A stretch of 64,000 nucleotides of DNA. Origin: Antilocapra americana (lineage: Eukaryota > Chordata > Mammalia > Artiodactyla > Antilocapridae). Location of the stretch: contig ML664157.1 in assembly GCA_007570785.1 (NCBI GenBank), positions 8,167,154 to 8,231,153 on the forward strand, written 5' to 3'. Positions within the stretch are counted from its first letter, which is position 1. Every line of letters begins with the position of its first letter. A model generated the notes under the pieces. The model was not told the DNA's origin and did no database searches. It saw only the letters and a list, made by a program, of their open reading frames with translations. Of the stretch, positions 57,146 through 64,000 are shown in pieces. Made by a program: the position numbers and the translations under genes.

Positions 57146-57665
57146 GTTAGTTAAAGACTAGTCGCTCTGAAAATATTGCAAATAATGTGGTTCATTGGGA
57201 GGTGCAATCCCTTGTTTACTTTCTTGGAAGTCTCTTTTGAATTCATCCAAGAAAAAACCTAATCTATTGTTTTCTCCCCACAGCTCCCCATCGAATCCTA
57301 ACCTGGCTCCCTAGGTCAGAATTGTTCCATTCAGTAAGCCTTAATAGAACAGATACTTAGTGCCAGATGTCATGGGCAGTGCCAGCAGTGCAGAGCTGGA
57401 CAAGACATGATCCCTGACTTTAAGAACCTCAGTCAGGTCAAACTTAACATTTGTCTGCCGGAAGTTGATGAATACTTAACTGTCTACAATCATAATGAGA
57501 ATAGAGACTGGAAAAAACATGTCATTAATCAATAGCGATTTCAGTAAAGAGGAGTTAATTCTTTTTTATTGGTGTGAGATTATTTACTTTGAGTAACAAG
57601 GCTAATATTTAGAAATTGCATCTAGTGATTACTAAGACAACTGGTCAGTTTAATCATTTTGTTGT
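57146..57665. other. Unique DNA, perhaps with a short L2-like piece
   Basis: GATACTTAGTGCCAGATGTC and GACATGATCCCTGACTTTAA near 57351-57425 vaguely resemble old repeat text. No gene. Confidence 0.35.
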
Positions 57666-57671
57666 AGAAAG

Positions 57672-58070
57672 TGGTACCCTTCCAGGGCCTAAGAGTGAGC
57701 TCTTTTCTAATGCTTGGGAGTGAATTATCTGAGGAGACACAATATGCTGACAAAGCAAGAGTCTTCATTGGAAAGGGGTGCCTTGGTGAAGAGTAGCAGG
57801 GTAAGGGAACCCAGGAGAAGTGCTATGCCACATGGCTCAGTCTTGGGTTTTATGGTGATGGGATTAGTTTCCAGGTTGTCTGTGGCCAATCATTATGACT
57901 CAGGATCCTTCATGGTGGCATGCACATCACTCAGCCGAGATAAGATTCCAGCTAGGAGGATCCTGGAAAGTTGATAGACCATATTAACTGGCATCTCCTC
58001 TCTCCTTTTGAACTTTCCCAAATTCTTGCAGTTGGTAGTAGCTTGGTTGTTCCACATTTCTTACATTGTA
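57672..58070 (-). mobile_element. Probable solo ERV LTR (reverse)
   Basis: On the minus strand the block has a CCAAT-type motif (ATTGGCC reversed at about 57885), a CATAAAACCC TATA-like box and an R/U5-like end with AAGACTCTTGCTTTGTCAGC. It reads from TGTAAGAAATG (minus strand) to GGTACCA, so TG...CA ends are present at 58065 and 57672. AGAAAG occurs on both sides (57666-57671 and 58071-58076), but five extra bases lie between the right TG and that copy. No internal retroviral genes. Family unsure. Confidence 0.55.
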
Positions 58071-58079
58071 AGAAAGTAA

Positions 58080-61000
58080 AAAGAGTGAACACAGAAGCAA
58101 AAGAGAAGTGTCAGGCTGGAGAAATTTACAAAACAGTGGGAGAAATTGACATGTGAATAGTTAATTTTAATAGAAGACCACCCTGAAGGGAAGATAGAAC
58201 AAAATGGAAAAGACACTGAATGGAAAATAGGGTGGGTGAGGGGCAATCGGGACGTTTTTATAGGGTAAGTAGCTTTTTGACTAGGCATTGAAGGAAGAAT
58301 ATGATTTTTATTACAAGTTAAATAGGAGAAGTTCATCCATCACCACAGACATTCTCTCAGCTTTAAGCTTTAATCTTCCATTCTTCTAAAACTCTGCTTT
58401 GCCATCATTCTTGGCAGACATCATTCTTGTTGCACTGACTGGGTCCTGAATTTATGGCACTTAAGTGCTTATAAGTTTATCAGGAGGAAAGTTGCTTTTA
58501 ATACCAAATTTTCTAGGTCATAATGGGATTTAGGGAAAATCTACCTGTCAGGGGGGTTATTTGACTCTGAATTTATATCAGTTCAAAGATCACAAACTCA
58601 TTCTACACAGCTTGAAAAATAGAATCCACTTATCAAATGTTATAGCTGAAAGGTACACAGCCAGCATGTAACCCAAACATCTTGATGGGAAAACAGAAAC
58701 CAAAAGCTGTTAAGGGAATTGCTGAAGGTCACATTGGAATTTCTGTAGAAGAAATGGTGCAAGAAATTGGGACACAGGTGACCTCATTGTTTTCTCTCCA
58801 TCACACCTATCTTCCTTGATTTGCTTGGATTCACCACTGGTTCAGATATCTCAATTGCCAAGCTCACCAGGCTCCATGGGAAGAGATTTGTTTGGGTGTC
58901 TTGAGTGACACTCTATATCTAGGAATTATTGGTGATGTGATAAAGCAGGAGATTATGTCTTTTCACTGAAAACTTTCCACAGAAATCAAAAAATGCTTTT
59001 AGCACTACCGTTGTCTTTTTTCAACTACAATTTATATATATTTTCCTGTCAAAAGGAATGTGCTTTATGCACAAATTAGCATCTGTCTTGCTCATGCTGA
59101 ATCTGTATAATCAGTATAATAACAAGAGAAATGGCTCATAATTTTTGCCTTATGTTTTTTTCAATTTGATAAATTAAAAAGCAGTGCCAAATTGCAGTTG
59201 CAAAGATGCAGCTGAGAAGTATGTTTAACTGCTGCAGCCTCATACAGTCTTTATGGGAAGAAAAGCCACATCTGTTTCTTCTGTAAGCTTGAGGGATGAT
59301 GACACTCATGAGAGAAACACCAATTCAGGAATCTCTATGATTTTATGAACCAAACCAAAAAGAGAAAATCCATGTCCTTGGAAAGAAGGGTCCTTGTGAA
59401 AAGAAATAAGTGATTTTTAGTTTCTGTAGGCTTTGTTGTATTCTCTGGGGGGAAAAAGGTGAGCCAGATAATCCTAATTTCAAACCATTTAGACCATTTT
59501 CTGATAATAGGCTTAAATGTTAACAGTATCTCTATAAAGGGTTTTCTACAGAGAAGTATTATGTTGCAATATTGTACCATGTTATTACTATATGTAGTGT
59601 TTATAATTCTCATTTAATCTTACATGTAATAAAAAACACTTGTGCCCTAACATGTTAACATATAATGCTGATGTGGAGAAAATCATTGGCAAGTGACTTT
59701 GTAGCTAAGGGTAGAATTACAATTATTTTCAGAAATATTATGTTATCATTTTTATTGCTAAGCATGTATCTACAGTCCAGTGACAGACAGTAGATAAACC
59801 TCCAGCAGGAAGTAACATAAGAGGCCAGGAAAATACATTGTCAGTAGAGAGCTTTGAAAAAGTAAAAATTAAGTCAGGATGCTAAAGAAATAGCAATATG
59901 CCATATGAATTACATGAACATATCTAATTAATTCTTACACTTTAATGCTTTAATATATGATGAATTGTTTAAAACTCTACATGCTCAAATGGAACTGCAA
60001 TTTGTTCTTTGAGTGACCTGTGTGACCCAATTATGAGAAATAATTTACTGCAATCTTAGGCTGCATTGGTGGGAGTATAATATTCAGAACAAAGGAAATG
60101 AAAAGCACACAAAGCACATCAGGAAAGGAAAAGCTCTTCTTTATATTAGAATGCCAGCTAATAAAGTTTGAGGAGATAAAATTAGAAATGCTGCACCAGC
60201 CAGTGTAATAATTGATGAAGGCAAGAGTCATCAATAGATGCTAAAACTGTAGGTGTAAATCTTGGAGAACAAGATGTTCGTATAGTCTTAAAGTAATATT
60301 AGCCCCCATATGTGAATTAATTACAAAAGAGAATACTGACCTCTATAAAGGAGAGTCTGGGAACACCATGTTAAATGATGGTGATCAAATGACCAAAATG
60401 TTTGCCACCAGAAATGGAACCAGCTGACACCATGCTCCTTTTAATGCGATAGAGTGATATGACACAACTTTACCTGTGTAGTAGTACTGTGAAAATGTTT
60501 AACCTGAATCTAATAATAAAAAAGCAATCAGACCAATTCTAATTGTGGAATATTCTGTAAGACATTAGCCCCATAGTCTTTTTAAAAAGAAAATAAAGAA
60601 AAGTGAGAGAACTTGAAGGATATTAAAGAGACACAACTGCCAAATGTAAACCATGATCCTTGATTGGATCCTGGGACAGGAAAAAAAGAAGCACGTATAA
60701 ATAACAATTGAACAGTTAGGTATATTTGAATGTTGACTATTTATTGTCATAGCAATGTTACATTCTTGGATGTGTTAATGGTACAGTAATAATGTGAGAA
60801 AATGTCTTTTTTCTCATAAAAAACATGCTGTTTTTTAGGGGCAAACATATTTAGGGGAAATGTTTTATAATGTCAACAACTTAATAGCAAAGCTTCAGGC
60901 AAAAATTCATGTATTTTTATATAGTCAAAGAAAAAATAAATGAGAATATTAAATATTTGTTAATACAAGTGAATAATACAGTCTTCCTTCAACTTTTCTC

Positions 61001-61500
61001 TAGATTTATTATGTTTTTAATTGGAATTAAAAAAAGAGTGAATCAGGAGTACTGAGTTCAGTTCTTGATACCACATTTTAAAAGAGATTTCCACATCCCA
61101 GAGAAAAGTGAAAGGGTTAAATATCAAGATGATAAGGGTCAAGAAGCAATGTCATAAAAAAATTGGGGACTGTTCATGTGCAGAAGGACAACTATTCTTC
61201 TGGATCTGAAAATACAGTCATATGGAAGATGGAGTAAATTTTTTCTGTCTTTCTTTTAAAAGAATGCCTCAGACAAATGATTGAATGTAGCAAGCAACCT
61301 AAAACCAAAAAGAGCCGAAACAAATGGCAGTTTTGCTAAAGTGGGTAAGAGGTTGAAAAGACCTCTTCACTTACCTTCAAATCTAAGAGTCCATGGTCGA
61401 AATCAGACATAAGTCATAGTCTTCTGGAAGCATGGTGACCCTCACTGCATAACAACAACCCCACAGTTAGCTTCAGTGTTTTCAGACCATCAGGTACTGA
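58080..61500. other. Long repeat-poor, gene-free block
   Basis: About 3.4 kb, AT-rich. A weak MIR-like stretch (AAAACAGAAACCAAAAGCTG, 58688-58707) is the only possible repeat. No reading frame with a recognised domain. This is the largest quiet interval in the window. Confidence 0.45.
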
Positions 61501-61517
61501 TCAAAAGCAATACTCAG

Positions 61518-61775
61518 GGACTTTCTTGGGGGAACAGTGGATAAGAATCTGCCTGCCAATGCAGGAGACCCGGGTTCAATCCCTAGTCTGGGAAGATTCC
61601 ACATGCCATAGAGCAACTAAGCAAGCCACAGCTACTGAGCCCATGCACCTAGAGCCTGTGCTCCACAACAAGACAAGCCATCCCAAGGAGAAGCCCAAGC
61701 ACCACAACTAGAGAAAGCCTGCAAGCAACAATGAAGATCCAGTACAGCCACAAATAAATAAAAAGTTTATTTTAG
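61518..61775 (+). mobile_element. CHR-type SINE
   Basis: GGACTTTCTTGGGGGAACAG, GGTTCAATCCCTAGTCTGGG (tRNA-like box B) and GAAGCCCAAGCACCACAAC, with an (AAAT)n tail. A perfect 15-bp duplication, AAAAGCAATACTCAG, lies at 61503-61517 and 61776-61790. Confidence 0.94.
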
Positions 61776-61790
61776 AAAAGCAATACTCAG

Positions 61791-62150
61791 ACTTCTGATT
61801 CCAAATATATATATTTATATAATATATTTATGTATATAAAGGTTATCCTGAAAAGCCGGACCTTCTTTAATGAAAATATTTCTGAGACAGGGTTTTGTCC
61901 TGTTAATATTTAAGCACTTTTCTGAAGCACCTGGTCCAATGTACCTATTTTAAGAAAATAAACACCATTACTATTTGCTTTTATTATATCTATTTTTTTA
62001 TTATTTGGTACATGTACATATCCAAATTTATGTCAGTATGAATTAATGTGGGTTCAGTATTTTTTTATTGCAATATGATGTTGAGATAATTGAATGTTCT
62101 CTGCAAAAGTAAGGTTGATCATTTTTTGCTATCATGTTTAAAAAACCAAG
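61791..62150. other. AT-rich unique DNA
   Basis: TA-rich tract near 61806-61840; no gene. Confidence 0.4.
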
Positions 62151-62157
62151 TACATGC

Positions 62158-62364
62158 TTCTTGGCTTAGTCACTCAGTCATGTCCAATTCTTTGTGACCC
62201 CATGAACTGTAGCCCACCAGGCTCCTCTGTCCATGGAATTCTCCAGGCAAGAATGCTGGAGTGGGAAGCCATTCCCTTCTCTAGGGGTCTTCTCGACCCA
62301 GGGAATTCTTCACCATCTGAATTCTTCACGGATTCTTCACCATCTAAGCCACCAGGGAAGCCTA
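62158..62364 (-). mobile_element. Bov-tA SINE with rearranged tRNA-like part (reverse)
   Basis: CACTCAGTCATGTCCAATTC through CAGGCAAGAATGCTGGAGTG to AAGCCACCAGGGAAGCC in reverse. Where the reversed box-B text should be, ATTCTTCACCATCT occurs twice with CTGAATTCTTCACGG between, so the internal promoter is lost. Confidence 0.9.
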
Positions 62365-62940
62365 AATATATGTTGAATATCAATAAGTTAAAAGAATGGG
62401 GCTTTTTTCAAATAACTTGGTCAGTTTTCTATCTCTAAGATACTTTGGTAGATCTTGTTTAGAATCTTCATAAAGCTGGAGCAAATCTTGTTCAGAGCAG
62501 TCTGTGCCAGAGGAGATGGTCCTAGCTGACCAGAATTGGTAGGATATTTTTTTTTGAGGAAGCCCCAGATGTTGATGGAGTGTTGAATTGCATGTAGGGG
62601 AAGAGAGGAAGGAAAAACAGTGAAGAAACCCTGAACATATTAGACCAAAGATCATGGTGAAACCATAAACTGAAAATGATTCTCTTGGTGAAACAAAATC
62701 AGTACAAGTGGTTCATGATTAAAGCTTTGAAGGCTTAAGGGCAGGCTTTTAAGGGAGTGAGTTTACTTGGTGAGCCTGCCAACTTAAAGGAACCAAAGTC
62801 AGAGAGACCAACCTATCATTTCCTGCCAGATTCACTTGCTCTATACCCTTCCAGAAACTAGCAAAATTTATCTTTGGCATTTATATTTAAACTAGGGCAT
62901 CTTGAATTTTCCCATAGTATCAAACTAGTTTCCTTTCTTC
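62365..62940. other. Unique intergenic DNA
   Basis: No repeat recognised. A 91-codon minus-strand frame (62380-62655) has protein-like composition but no recognisable domain; I do not call it. Confidence 0.4.
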
Positions 62941-62944
62941 TTCT

Positions 62945-64000
62945 TTTTTTTTAAAATTTTCTTTACTTTATTGTGTTGGTGTTGCCATACATTGACATGA
63001 ATCCGCCATGGATATACATATGCTCCCCCTCCAGAACCCTCCTCCCTCCTCCCTCCCAATTCCCTCTCCCTGGGTCATCCCGGTGCACCAGCCCCGAGCA
63101 TCAATCCTGGGCTGGCAATTGATTTCACATATGATAATTAACATGTTTCAATGCCATTCTCCCATATCATCCCACCCTTGCCCTCTTCCACAGAGTCCAC
63201 GAGACTGTTCTATACATCTGCGTTCCTTTTGCTTTCTCGCATGCAGGGTTCTCGTTACCATCTTTCTAAATTCCATATATATGCGTTAGTATACTGTATT
63301 GTTGTTTTTCCTTTCTGGCTTACTTCACTCTGAATAATAGGCTCCAGTTCCGTCCACCTGAGTAGAACTGAATCAAATGATTTTTTTTTAATGGCTGAGT
63401 AATATTCCATTGTGTATATGTACCACAGCTTTCCTATCCATTCGTCAGTTGATGGGCATCTAGGTTGCTTCCACATCCTGGCTATTGTAAACAATGCGGC
63501 GATGAACATTGGGGTACACGTGTCTCTTTCAATTCTGGTTTCCTCGGTGTGTATGCCCAGCAGTGGGATTGCTGGGTCATATGGCAGATCTATTTGCAGT
63601 ATTTTAAGGAATCTCCACACGTTCTCCATAGTGGCTGTACTAGTTTGCATTCCCACCAACAGTGTAGGAGAGTTCCCTTTTCTCCACATCCTCTCCAGCA
63701 TTTATTGCTTGTAGACTTTTGGATGGCAGCCATTCTGACTGGTGTAAAGTGGTACCTCATTGTGGTTTTGATTTGCATTTCTCTGATAATGAGTGATGTT
63801 GAGCATCTTTTCATGTGTTTGTTAGCCATTTTTATGTCTTCTTTGGAGAAATGTCTGTTAAGTTCTTTGGGCCACTTTTTGATTGGGTCGTTTATTTTTC
63901 TCGAATGGAGCTGCAGGAGTTGCTTGTATATTTTTGAGATTAATTGTTTGTCCGTTGCTTCATTGGCTATTATTTTCTCCCATTCTGAAGGCTGTCTTTT
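62945..64000 (-). mobile_element. Young L1, cut by the window end (reverse)
   Basis: A poly-T start at 62946 leads into the reversed 3' UTR (CTTTATTGTGTTGGTG and ATGCTCCCCCTCCAGAACC), the ORF2 C-terminus and upstream ORF2 up to base 64000. ORF2 is broken: the frame at 63255-63701 changes near its 3' end, and a separate frame covers 63590-63829. The true length and 5' end are outside the window, so it may be longer than the other copies here. Confidence 0.93.

Noticed and set aside
62380..62655. 91-codon minus-strand frame with protein-like composition
   Set aside because: No domain, splice signals or known relative recognised; kept only as unique DNA.

Overview
This window is nuclear DNA from a bovid ruminant (cattle, sheep, goat, buffalo or a close relative). 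The evidence is the repeat content: many copies of the RTE-type LINE BovB, the tRNA/BovB-derived SINEs Bov-tA and Bov-A2, CHR-type cetartiodactyl SINEs and young ruminant L1 3' ends. All of these sit on older mammalian repeats (MIR, L2, MLT1-like LTRs, HAL1, a mariner fragment and a Tigger/MER2-like element). The exact species cannot be fixed from the sequence.

I see no intact protein-coding gene. Nearly all long open frames are pieces of retrotransposon ORF2 or their antisense shadows. The two gene-derived objects lie together at 54.7-56.8 kb. One is a processed pseudogene of the 14-3-3 eta gene (YWHAH-like). The other is a short reading frame with protein-like composition that I could not identify; the pseudogene and a BovB fragment have split it.

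Layout. 0-9 kb: two young L1 insertions (one with its 5' part inverted), Bov-tA, a BovB fragment between two 70-bp direct repeats, and a CHR SINE. 9-18.5 kb: BovB and SINE clusters, an L1 with two successive 3' UTRs inside one target-site duplication, an MLT1-like LTR and L2. 18.5-30 kb: mostly old or unique AT-rich DNA, a CpG-rich solo LTR with a 4-bp duplication at 24 kb, and a 71-bp mariner remnant. 30-45 kb: a decayed HAL1, several SINEs, a Z-DNA-prone alternating tract at 33.9 kb, and a BovB carrying a Bov-A2. 45-54 kb: BovB and L1 copies, including the longest BovB piece, which keeps the reverse-transcriptase YADD motif. 54-58 kb: the nested pseudogene locus, a Tigger-like element and an LTR-like block. 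58-61.5 kb: quiet, mostly unique DNA. 61.5-64 kb: CHR SINE, Bov-tA, and an L1 running off the end of the window.

The sequence records serial retrotransposition into a gene-poor region, not genes working together. Many insertions still have readable target-site duplications, so their order can be worked out. No new functional system was found. The best leads are the interrupted unidentified reading frame with two insertions at one site, the double-3'-end L1, and the L1 whose tail carries a duplicated foreign 15-mer. Repeat family names are from recognition of consensus text and were not checked by a repeat search.
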